A DNA stretch of 14,436 nucleotides from assembly GCA_003132905.1 (NCBI GenBank), contig PKZC01000103.1, positions 5,853 to 20,288 on the forward strand, in the 5' to 3' direction. Both the position numbers and the translations under genes were made by a program. Every line of letters begins with the position of its first letter. Position 1 is the first letter of the stretch. The notes under the pieces are model-generated. The model saw only the letters and a program-made list of their open reading frames with translations. It was not told the DNA's origin and did not search any database. This DNA comes from Bryobacterales bacterium. Its GTDB lineage: Bacteria; Acidobacteriota; Terriglobia; Bryobacterales; Bryobacteraceae. This document shows positions 5,724 to 12,358 of the stretch, piece after piece.

Positions 5724-6755
5724 TCAAGCCATGGCGGCGACGGGCTTCGGAACGCTATTGATCGTCTTCAGAATGCGTGAAACGATCTGGTAGGGATCGC
5801 CTTCCGAGTTCGGGCGGCGATCTTCCAAATAGCCCTTGTAGCCGTTCTTGACGAAGTTGACGGGCATCCGGATGGAGGCACCGCGATCAGAGAGGCCATA
5901 GCTGAACTTGTCAATGGCTTGCGTTTCGTGCAGACCCGTCAAACGCAGATGGTTATCCGGGCCATAGACGGCAATGTGCGCCGCGATGTTGTTTTGGAAC
6001 GCCTTCATGAGGGCTTCGAAATAGTCCTTGCCGCCTACGTCGCGGAGGTATTTAAACGAGAAGTTGCAGTGCATGCCGGATCCATTCCAGTCGCCCTTGA
6101 TGGGCTTGCAGTGCAATTCCATATCTACTCCGTATTGCTCACATAGGCGCATCATCAAATAACGGGCGGCCCAAGTGTCATCAGCGGCTTTCTTAGAGCC
6201 TTTGGCGAAGATCTGGAATTCCCACTGACCTTTCGCGACCTCAGCGTTGATGCCCTCATGATTGATACCGGCGGCAAGACAGAGATCCCAGTGTTTATCG
6301 ACAATTTCGCGGGCCACACTGCCCATGTATTTGTAGCCAACACCGCAGTAATAGGGGCCTTGAGGGGTACTAGGGTAGCCGTTTTCCGGGAAGCCGAGAG
6401 GACGTCCATCCTTAAATAGGAAGTACTCCTGCTCCAGACCAATCCACAAGTCAGGGTCGTCCTCGATGGTGGCGCGCGCGTTGGTGGAATGCGGGGTGCC
6501 GTCCGGATGCATGACTTCGCTCAGAACGATAAAAGCGTTCTCGCGGGTTGCGTCGGGATACAGAGCCGCGGGTTTCAGCACGCAATCGGAGCTCTTGCCC
6601 TCGGCCTGCATGGTGGAACTGCCGTCAAAACCCCAATTGGGCATATCAGCGAGCGTGGGTGGTTTTTCAAATGCCTTGAGTAGGCTTTTGCCGCGCAGGC
6701 CAGGAACGGGGGTTTTGCCGTCAAGCCAGATGTATTCGAGTTTGTATTTTGTCAT
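5724..6755 (-). CDS. glnII: Glutamine synthetase, type II (eukaryotic-like GSII)
   Basis: This enzyme makes glutamine from glutamate, ammonia and ATP in the cytosol. The 343-residue length fits GSII and is much shorter than GSI (about 470). The N-terminal beta-grasp domain (about 1-100) includes KYKLEYIWLDG and WGFDGSST. The catalytic domain has the metal-binding EQEY (108-111), GINAEVAKGQWEFQI (168-182), GSGMHCNFS (225-233), RLTGLHETQAIDKFSYG (271-287) with RGASIRMP (291-298), and EDRRPNSEGDPY (311-322). GSII lacks the adenylylation loop of GSI, so control is likely at transcription or by effectors. The ATG at 6753-6755 gives the family-typical MTKYKLEYIWLDG. A TTG at 6779 would add eight non-conserved residues. 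The only ribosome-binding hint is a distant AGG. It is transcribed away from the amidohydrolase and is followed by ppk2 on the same strand. Confidence 0.94.
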   Translation of the reverse strand: MTKYKLEYIWLDGKTPVPGLRGKSLLKAFEKPPTLADMPNWGFDGSSTMQAEGKSSDCVLKPAALYPDATRENAFIVLSEVMHPDGTPHSTNARATIEDDPDLWIGLEQEYFLFKDGRPLGFPENGYPSTPQGPYYCGVGYKYMGSVAREIVDKHWDLCLAAGINHEGINAEVAKGQWEFQIFAKGSKKAADDTWAARYLMMRLCEQYGVDMELHCKPIKGDWNGSGMHCNFSFKYLRDVGGKDYFEALMKAFQNNIAAHIAVYGPDNHLRLTGLHETQAIDKFSYGLSDRGASIRMPVNFVKNGYKGYLEDRRPNSEGDPYQIVSRILKTINSVPKPVAAMA

Positions 6756-6806
6756 AGTATTTGGAAACCTATAGGGCAACCGCCCCGGTGATAGCTCTCT
6801 CTTTGA

Positions 6807-6820
6807 TTTAGAATTCTAAA
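6807..6820. promoter_or_regulatory. Perfect 14-bp palindrome upstream of glnII
   Basis: TTTAGAATTCTAAA is identical on both strands and lies 52 bases upstream of the glnII ATG, in the 277-base gap between glnII and the divergent amidohydrolase gene. Its position fits an operator for a dimeric regulator of glnII. No sigma-54 (GG-N10-GC) promoter and no convincing sigma-70 pair were found next to it. The rest of the gap (6756-7032) holds only the amidohydrolase promoter and scattered weak GCTTCG/CGAAGC inverted repeats (6876-6881, 6912-6917, 6947-6952). Confidence 0.4.
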
Positions 6821-6989
6821 GTCCTGTCGCGCATGGAAAGGACCGCTGCCGAAATACCCCTAACTACACGCTCGCGCTTCGGTTCGAAAAAAGACCGACC
6901 TTGTTCCGATACGAAGCCGATCCTTCATTTTGGATGACGACACCCCGCTTCGCAATACCTGCGCTCATCAAATGTCTTTATGGGCGGCC

Positions 6990-7017
6990 TTCAAGAAACT
7001 GATCGGGCTAGTATAAT
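6990..7017 (+). promoter_or_regulatory. Sigma-70-type promoter for the amidohydrolase gene, giving a near-leaderless transcript
   Basis: A perfect TATAAT (7012-7017) is preceded by TTCAAG (6990-6995) with a 16-base spacer. Transcription would be expected to start near 7023-7026, only about 7-10 bases before the ATG at 7033 and almost on the TTG at 7027. No Shine-Dalgarno sequence lies in GTGCTTATTGACC, so translation may be leaderless. Confidence 0.5.
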
Positions 7018-7032
7018 CTGTGCTTATTGACC

Positions 7033-8655
7033 ATGCGATACTTCGCGATACTTTTGGGCGCTTTACTCGGGATAGTCCAGGCGGAAGCGCAGAGCGGCAA
7101 CAGCACGTTATTGCTGAACGGCAAGATACTTACGATGGACAGCCGGTCGTCCACGAGTGAGGCGCTGCTGGTACGCGATGGACGAATTGTGGCTACCGGC
7201 AAATCGGCGGACCTTCGGAAAATGGCGGGTCCGCAGGCCCGGGTGATCGATTTAGAAGGACGGACGGTGATTCCGGGCTTGATCGATTCGCACATGCACG
7301 CCATACGGGCCGCGCTCAGCTTTAGTACTGAGGTGAACTGGATCGGCACACGGACGCTGGGCGAAGCGCTGGACCGGATCCGAGCCGCCGCGCATACGAT
7401 GACGCCGGGCGCGTGGCTGATTGTGGCGGGCGGTTGGAACGCGCAGCAATTCCGGGAAAATCGGCGGCCGACGCAGGCGGAATTGATAGCGGCTGCGCCG
7501 GACAATCCGGTGTATGTCCAGTTGGGTTATGGCTGGGCGATGCTGACGCCGAAAGCGCTGGAGAAGCTGAAAATCGCAAGCGATGCGGATCTGCCGGCGG
7601 GTGGAAAGCTGGAACGAGATTCCGACGGTAAGGCGACGGGCGGAGTGAGCGGAGGGCAGAATGCCATCATCGCTTTGTTCGACCGGCTGCCCACCCCTAC
7701 GCCCGAGCAGGAAGTGGCCGGGACGAAGAAATTCTTTCGCGAGCTGAACCGGCTGGGGCTGACGGGCGTGGTGGATCCAGGCGGAAACAATATGACGGCC
7801 GAATCGTATCAAGCGATTTTCAAAGTCTGGCGGCAGGGCGAGCTGACCGTGCGCGTGGCTTACAGCTTGTGCGGCATCACGCCGGGGAAAGAATTCGAGG
7901 AACTGAAGGATCTGACGCAGCTTCTGCCGATGGGATTTGGCGACCGCATGCTGCGATTCAATGGGATCGGCGAGCGAATTACCTGGGCGATGAATAATAA
8001 CAACAACCCAAGCGAAGCCGAGCGGAAAAAATATTACGAGATCGTCCGATGGGCGGCCGAGCGCGGCATGGCGGTTACGATGCACTGGCCCCGCAACGAT
8101 TCGGTGGGCGTGCTGCTGGATATTTTTGAGCGAGTGAACAAGGAAGTGCCCATTACGAATCTGCGCTGGTCGATCGCGCATTTAAACGATGGGTCGGCGG
8201 AGAGTTTTCGTCGCATGAAGTCGCTGGGCATCGGTTGGACTATGCAACCGGCGCAGCGTGTGCCGCCTGTGGAAACGGCCAAAGAGATCGGCGTCGCGAC
8301 CGGCGCTGGCACCGATGCACACCGCGTGGCGTCCTACAATCCGTTCACGGCGCTGCAATCGTTGCTGGGCGGCAATACCGCCAACGGCGTGCCGTTGCCC
8401 GGCCCGGCTGAAGAGAGGCCGTCGCGCGCGGAAGCGCTGCGGCTTTACACTCTGGGCAGCGCTTGGTTTGCGCACGATGAAGATGAGCGAGGATCGCTGG
8501 AACCGGGCAAACTGGCCGACTTGGCGGTGCTGTCGACGGATTACATGAACACGCCGGTAGAACAGATCGGCGCAACGGAATCGCTAATGACGATGGTGGG
8601 CGGCAAAATTGTTTATTCCGCCGGACCATTCGCGCATTTCGAAGACCGTCGTTAA
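7033..8655 (+). CDS. Exported metal-dependent amidohydrolase, YtcJ-like (amidohydrolase_3 family)
   Basis: The 540-residue protein starts with a signal peptide (RYFAILLGALLGIVQAEAQ), so it probably works in the periplasm. It shows the layout of YtcJ-like hydrolases: a small beta-sandwich half (ILTMDSRSSTSEALLVRDGR), then the TIM-barrel metal site with HxH at His87/His89 (PGLIDSHMHA), His351 (TMHWPRND), His383 (SIAHLND) and Asp428 (GTDAHR), and finally SLEPGKLADLAVLSTDYM with VGGKIVYSAG closing the sandwich. All expected metal ligands are present. An Asn run (MNNNNNP, 320-326) precedes the second half of the barrel. Members cleave C-N bonds in amides, formamides or cyclic ureas; this substrate is not predictable. 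The ATG at 7033 is preferred over TTG 7027 because it begins the leader directly. The gene converges on the carboxylesterase gene with 11 bases between the stops and no terminator hairpin. Confidence 0.88.
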   Translation: MRYFAILLGALLGIVQAEAQSGNSTLLLNGKILTMDSRSSTSEALLVRDGRIVATGKSADLRKMAGPQARVIDLEGRTVIPGLIDSHMHAIRAALSFSTEVNWIGTRTLGEALDRIRAAAHTMTPGAWLIVAGGWNAQQFRENRRPTQAELIAAAPDNPVYVQLGYGWAMLTPKALEKLKIASDADLPAGGKLERDSDGKATGGVSGGQNAIIALFDRLPTPTPEQEVAGTKKFFRELNRLGLTGVVDPGGNNMTAESYQAIFKVWRQGELTVRVAYSLCGITPGKEFEELKDLTQLLPMGFGDRMLRFNGIGERITWAMNNNNNPSEAERKKYYEIVRWAAERGMAVTMHWPRNDSVGVLLDIFERVNKEVPITNLRWSIAHLNDGSAESFRRMKSLGIGWTMQPAQRVPPVETAKEIGVATGAGTDAHRVASYNPFTALQSLLGGNTANGVPLPGPAEERPSRAEALRLYTLGSAWFAHDEDERGSLEPGKLADLAVLSTDYMNTPVEQIGATESLMTMVGGKIVYSAGPFAHFEDRR

Positions 8656-8666
8656 ACTGATCAAGG

Positions 8667-10268
8667 TTAAGCCAGATCGAGCGCGCGGAACATCGCCAGC
8701 CGTTGTTCCCGAATGGGATCGCTCACCACTTTGCTTTGATTGTTAATGACCATAGTTGGACGTTCGGTGGCGTTGAAAGCCGGCCAATGCGGCAGTTTGG
8801 GCTGGTTAGGATCGCCCGTGCGCGCAAACGCGATCCACGAATCGCTGACCTTGTCGGCCAGGGCCATGGCATCCGCTCCGCCGCCGGTGATCCCGCGCGA
8901 GATCTGGACATTGTCGAACGCGAAAGGAATCTCCATGGTGTGGGGCGAATGCAGGCGTCCGCCTTCCACCGGAGTTTCCCAGGTGAAATAGTACAAATGG
9001 ACCGAGCCTTTGCCGAGAGCCGCGCGGCGTTCGGCGATCTTCATCACCGGCGCGCCGTAGCGATAGTCGCTGGCAATGAGGAAGTAAAGATCGGATGGCG
9101 TGGCGTGTGGATTGAGTTTGCGGTACAGCTCGATCAGCGCGTCGCTACTATCGCCCGCCATGCTCTTGATGCGGCTCTGCATTCCCGGCTCATCCAGCGA
9201 GAACGACGCTGCGTCGCTGAGGAGCGTCATCTCGGTGCGCGTGGAACCGATCATCAGCGGAACGTCGGCGGAGATGGGCGAGGCGGCCGGATGGAACGGA
9301 TGCTTTGGAATGGCGTTTCCATCCACGGTGGGTGAGAAGCCCTGCGTCATCTGGTCTTCGCCGCCCATGTCTTTGACGACGGAAAAATAGGCGCCCATGA
9401 TGCGATCAACCGGCATCTTCTGAAGCTCGCGCACGTCTGACTTGCCGACATTCAACTTGGCGAGCAGCATGCCGGCCACGCGAATAGCCTGCTCGCGTTC
9501 GACCAGCCTTATCGTGGGGCCGCTCTCGATCACAGCGCGGTGAAACAGGCCCTTGGCCGATGGCATAGCAAGCAGCGTGCCGACCTTGCGCCCTCCGCCC
9601 GATTGGCCGAAGATCATCACGGTGTTCGGATCGCCGCCAAACTGTTCGATGTTATTGCGTACCCATCGCAAGGCGTGCACGATGTCGAGCATGCCCGCGT
9701 CGCCTGAGGACGCGAAGTCGGAGCCGCCGAATTCGGCCAGGTAGGTAAAGCCGAGAACGTTTAATCGATGGTTGATGGTGACCACCACCACGTCGCCACG
9801 GCGCGCCAGATTGGCGCCGTCGGTACCAGGCGAAGAACCGGAGCCGGTGACGAATCCACCGCCGTGACACCAGAACAGAACAGGCCGCTTGCGTCCGTCT
9901 TTCAGCGCGGGAGTCCAGACGTTCAGCACCAGGCAGTCTTCGCTCTCGGGCGGCAGGTTGGCGCTCGCGACGGACAACGGGGAAATCGCGCGAGGGGCGC
10001 CGGGATTGCTTTGCGGCGTGCTGGGGCCGTAGTGCAGCGCATCGCGAACGCCACTCCACGGCATGGGATCTTTGGGCGGCATGAAGCGATTCTGGCCGGC
10101 CGTTGAGGCCCCATAAGGGACGCCCTTGAATATTTTGATGCCCTGGATTTCTTCGCCGCGGACCTTCCCGAATGCGGTGTCCGCGACGACAGATTGATCC
10201 GCGCGAGCGAGCGCGGGGGCGAGTGCTAGCAGCGAAGTCTGTTTGAGGAAAGTGCGACGATTCGTCAT
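8667..10268 (-). CDS. Type-B carboxylesterase (para-nitrobenzyl esterase-like), twin-arginine exported
   Basis: This 533-residue alpha/beta hydrolase should hydrolyse carboxylic esters outside the cytoplasm. The leader has a twin-arginine motif and hydrophobic core (NRRTFLKQTSLLALAPALA-RA), indicating Tat export. The body follows the carboxylesterase family in order: GIKIFKGVPYG (43-53), SEDCLVLNVWTP (109-120), the oxyanion-hole HGGG (135-138), INHRLNVLGF (165-174), ALRWVRNNIEQFGGDPNTV (199-217) and the nucleophile elbow FGQSGGG with Ser223. The acid is probably Glu346 (STRTEM) and the base His443 (SPHTMEIPFAF). The elbow is GQSGG where GESAG is usual. The ATG is set by AGGAGG six to seven bases upstream. 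The gene begins 23 bases after the HEAT-repeat gene, so the two are probably co-transcribed. Confidence 0.92.
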   Translation of the reverse strand: MTNRRTFLKQTSLLALAPALARADQSVVADTAFGKVRGEEIQGIKIFKGVPYGASTAGQNRFMPPKDPMPWSGVRDALHYGPSTPQSNPGAPRAISPLSVASANLPPESEDCLVLNVWTPALKDGRKRPVLFWCHGGGFVTGSGSSPGTDGANLARRGDVVVVTINHRLNVLGFTYLAEFGGSDFASSGDAGMLDIVHALRWVRNNIEQFGGDPNTVMIFGQSGGGRKVGTLLAMPSAKGLFHRAVIESGPTIRLVEREQAIRVAGMLLAKLNVGKSDVRELQKMPVDRIMGAYFSVVKDMGGEDQMTQGFSPTVDGNAIPKHPFHPAASPISADVPLMIGSTRTEMTLLSDAASFSLDEPGMQSRIKSMAGDSSDALIELYRKLNPHATPSDLYFLIASDYRYGAPVMKIAERRAALGKGSVHLYYFTWETPVEGGRLHSPHTMEIPFAFDNVQISRGITGGGADAMALADKVSDSWIAFARTGDPNQPKLPHWPAFNATERPTMVINNQSKVVSDPIREQRLAMFRALDLA

Positions 10269-10291
10269 GGAACGGCCTCCTGATTATGGTT

Positions 10292-11203
10292 TTACACTTG
10301 TGGTTTCGGCGCGGTCTTTTTGACCGGCCGCTTGCGAACCTTCGGCGTCTCGGGCTTGGGCGTAGTCCTGACGGTCTCAAGGCGCAAATATCCAGCGGCG
10401 GCGCGCAGCCGGACGCCTTCGGTTTTGTCATCCAGCAACGGGACGATGTCTGTTTCGAATGCAGGATCGTCGCGCAGCACCAGGGCATGAACGGCCGCCG
10501 CCCTCACCGACCATTCCTTATCTTGTAATGCTTCTTTGAGCGCGGCCAGAGTTGGTGGGTCTGTTTCCTTTTCAAGCAGCAGCGCAGCAGTGGCGCGGCC
10601 AGACACAGCCGGATCGGACAACAGGGCCTGCATGGAAGAGACGCCTGCGCCCAGGCCCGGCACGGGCGCTATGCCGGCCCCGGTGCGAACGGCGAACATG
10701 AACATCGGCTTGGGCGTGTGCATCATGCGGAGAGCCTCGCGCTTTTGTTTCGCAAAGTATCCGGACGAAGCCTTGGATTCGCCGCTCAAGATGGAGAGCA
10801 GAACTTTCTTGCCTTCCGGATCGTTGAGGGCCCACAGCGATCGCGCGGCGGCGAAGCTGACTTCAGGCACTTCGTCATTCAAGGCTTTGTGGAGTGCGGG
10901 AATGGTGCGGCTGTTTTTAAGATCGGAGATGCTGGCGACGGCGGCTACTCTGACTTCGACGTCTTTGTCGTCGAGCAGCGATTCCAATTGCGCCGGGAAC
11001 GGGTCTGTAGAGCCCACTAAGCTAAGCGCGATGGCCGCCTGCTTGCGCGTATCCGGGTTCTTATCCTTCAGAGCTTTTACGAGCAGGTCCTGGCATTGCG
11101 GACTGCGATTTGCCGACGAAGAGGCGGCCGCGGACGAGACCGGAACTGTCTGGCATAGAGCGATGGCAGGCCAAAGAACCGAAACCAGCAAGGTTTTCCG
11201 CAT
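10292..11203 (-). CDS. Exported HEAT-repeat protein
   Basis: The ATG at 11201-11203 is chosen over longer in-frame starts because AAGGAG lies six bases before it and a signal peptide follows at once (MRKTLLVSVLWPAIALCQ). The 303-residue product has PBS-lyase/HEAT-like helical repeats at about 38-145 (TRKQAAIALSLVG, VEVRVAAVASISDL, PEVSFAAARSLWAL) and again at 190-277 (SVRAAAVHALVL, GVRLRAAAGYLRL). Between them (about 147-190) is an insert with a Gly/Val/Pro-rich hydrophobic stretch (FMFAVRTGAGIAPVPGLGAG) that is not a HEAT helix and may be a membrane or partner contact. The C-terminus (278-303) is Lys/Pro-rich (TPKPETPKVRKRPVKKTAPK). No catalytic residues are evident, so a scaffold or binding role is likely. 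It is first gene of the pair with the carboxylesterase and diverges from the TPR gene. Confidence 0.82.
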   Translation of the reverse strand: MRKTLLVSVLWPAIALCQTVPVSSAAASSSANRSPQCQDLLVKALKDKNPDTRKQAAIALSLVGSTDPFPAQLESLLDDKDVEVRVAAVASISDLKNSRTIPALHKALNDEVPEVSFAAARSLWALNDPEGKKVLLSILSGESKASSGYFAKQKREALRMMHTPKPMFMFAVRTGAGIAPVPGLGAGVSSMQALLSDPAVSGRATAALLLEKETDPPTLAALKEALQDKEWSVRAAAVHALVLRDDPAFETDIVPLLDDKTEGVRLRAAAGYLRLETVRTTPKPETPKVRKRPVKKTAPKPQV

Positions 11204-11295
11204 CAGAATCTCCTTGAGATGTGCTCTCCAGTATACGACCGTTAGTCGCCCGGCGGCGTGTTGTGATATAAAGCTGAAGTTAGCCGGGAGATGGC
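11204..11295. promoter_or_regulatory. Divergent promoter region between the HEAT and TPR genes
   Basis: For the TPR gene, TATAAA (11267-11272) could be a -10 box, with GGGAG (11286-11290) as ribosome-binding site. For the HEAT gene, TATACT on the minus strand (plus 11230-11235) could be a -10 box, with AAGGAG (plus 11210-11215) as ribosome-binding site. Neither has a clear -35 hexamer at the standard spacing, so these are tentative. Confidence 0.35.
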
Positions 11296-12318
11296 ATGAA
11301 TTTAAGGCGAATTTTCGAAGGGCTTTTGCTGGCGGCCGTCTATTTTCCGATCCAATTGGCCGTGGCCGACGTTTATCCGGTGATCTTACGCGGCAAGGTG
11401 GTGATGGACGATGGATCGGTTCCTCCCACCATCGTCGGGATTGAACGGGTGTGCAGTGATGTCGCCGGCTCGGCTCCAGGGCCACTCACCAACAAAAAGG
11501 GCGAGTACATCTGGCGCATGGATATCGATCCGCTGGAGACGCGCAACTGTGTGATTCGCGCCACTCATCAGGGCTACTCATCGAGCGCCGTCGAGGTTTC
11601 GGGCATCGACACGACGCATACCTCTTTGGACCTTCCGCCCATCACGATTCGCAGCGCCGTGGCCGATCCTTATGTCCTCAACTTCTCCGACAACGGCATT
11701 ACCGGACGCGCCAAGGGGGAATGGACGGCGGCGAAAAAAGCGCTGGACGTTCCAAATTTAGCGGACGTTGCGATGCATCTGGAAGCGGTGGTGGCCGCGG
11801 CTCCAAAAGCTGCGCAGGCGTGGCACGGGCTGGGCGTGGTGGATGAACGGCTGAATAAACTGAGGGAGGCGCACGCGGCGTACGAACATGCCATTGCAGC
11901 CGATCCAAAGTGGCTTGCGCCGTATGTCGCACTGACGCGCTTGTGTATCAAGACCCAGGACTGGGACGCCGCAGCGAAGACGGCCGAAGCCTTGATCAAA
12001 GTGGATTCCAAGCATTCCTATCCGGAGATCTACCTGCATCAAGCGGTGGCGCGCTATGAATTGAAAGATTTGAATGGCGCGCAACAGAGCGTGCAAGAGG
12101 CCCTGCGCCTGGACCCAAAACACATGCAGCCGAGGACCGAATATGTGCTGGGCCGGATTCTGGAAGCCAAAGGCGATCTGGGTGGCGCCAAGGAACACAT
12201 GGCGAAGTATCTGGAGTTGGAACCCGCTCCGGCGGACGTCGATTTGGTGCGCGCCCACATGGACAGTCTTGGAACACCTACGGGCGCTGGGGCAGATCCT
12301 GAGTTAGAGTTGTTGTAG
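11296..12318 (+). CDS. Exported TPR protein with N-terminal carboxypeptidase-regulatory-like domain
   Basis: The ATG follows GGGAG by five bases. An N-terminal signal peptide ([22 protein letters not shown]) suggests export. Residues about 28-118 form a carboxypeptidase-regulatory-like beta-sandwich ([40 protein letters not shown]). Cys53 and Cys85 could pair. Residues about 140-310 are tetratricopeptide repeats: [74 protein letters not shown] and [16 protein letters not shown]. The domain pair suggests a surface or periplasmic protein-protein contact role; no enzymatic motif is seen. The acyl-CoA synthetase gene begins 40 bases downstream on the same strand and could be co-transcribed, although the functions are not obviously linked. 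Confidence 0.85.
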   Translation: MNLRRIFEGLLLAAVYFPIQLAVADVYPVILRGKVVMDDGSVPPTIVGIERVCSDVAGSAPGPLTNKKGEYIWRMDIDPLETRNCVIRATHQGYSSSAVEVSGIDTTHTSLDLPPITIRSAVADPYVLNFSDNGITGRAKGEWTAAKKALDVPNLADVAMHLEAVVAAAPKAAQAWHGLGVVDERLNKLREAHAAYEHAIAADPKWLAPYVALTRLCIKTQDWDAAAKTAEALIKVDSKHSYPEIYLHQAVARYELKDLNGAQQSVQEALRLDPKHMQPRTEYVLGRILEAKGDLGGAKEHMAKYLELEPAPADVDLVRAHMDSLGTPTGAGADPELELL

Positions 12319-12358
12319 GCGGCGCGTCGTTTACGATCACTGCGCGGACGGCGCCAAA

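Noticed and set aside
7990..8010. Asn run (AAT/AAC) in the amidohydrolase as a possible frameshift or repeat element
   Set aside because: The codons are mixed AAT and AAC, the frame is intact on both sides, and the conserved metal ligands follow normally, so it is just a short loop of five Asn.
7252..8181. 309-residue open frame antisense to the amidohydrolase
   Set aside because: Its composition is dominated by Arg, His and Gln as expected from the reverse complement of a GC-rich gene, it shows no recognisable motif, and the opposite strand encodes a complete enzyme.
8653..8669. Terminator between the convergent amidohydrolase and esterase genes
   Set aside because: Only 11 bases separate the stops and no inverted repeat is present.
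9652..10488. 278-residue frame overlapping the carboxylesterase and HEAT genes on the same strand
   Set aside because: Arg/Ser-rich, no motif, and it crosses two well-supported genes in another frame.
10536..11444. 302-residue open frame antisense to the HEAT gene and running into the TPR gene
   Set aside because: A shadow frame: no ribosome-binding site, no domain, and it conflicts with two genes that have signal peptides and good starts.
11204..11485. Extension of the HEAT protein to a start at 11485 (94 extra residues)
   Set aside because: The extension is Arg/Pro-rich, overlaps the divergent TPR gene, and the internal ATG at 11203 has AAGGAG plus a signal peptide.
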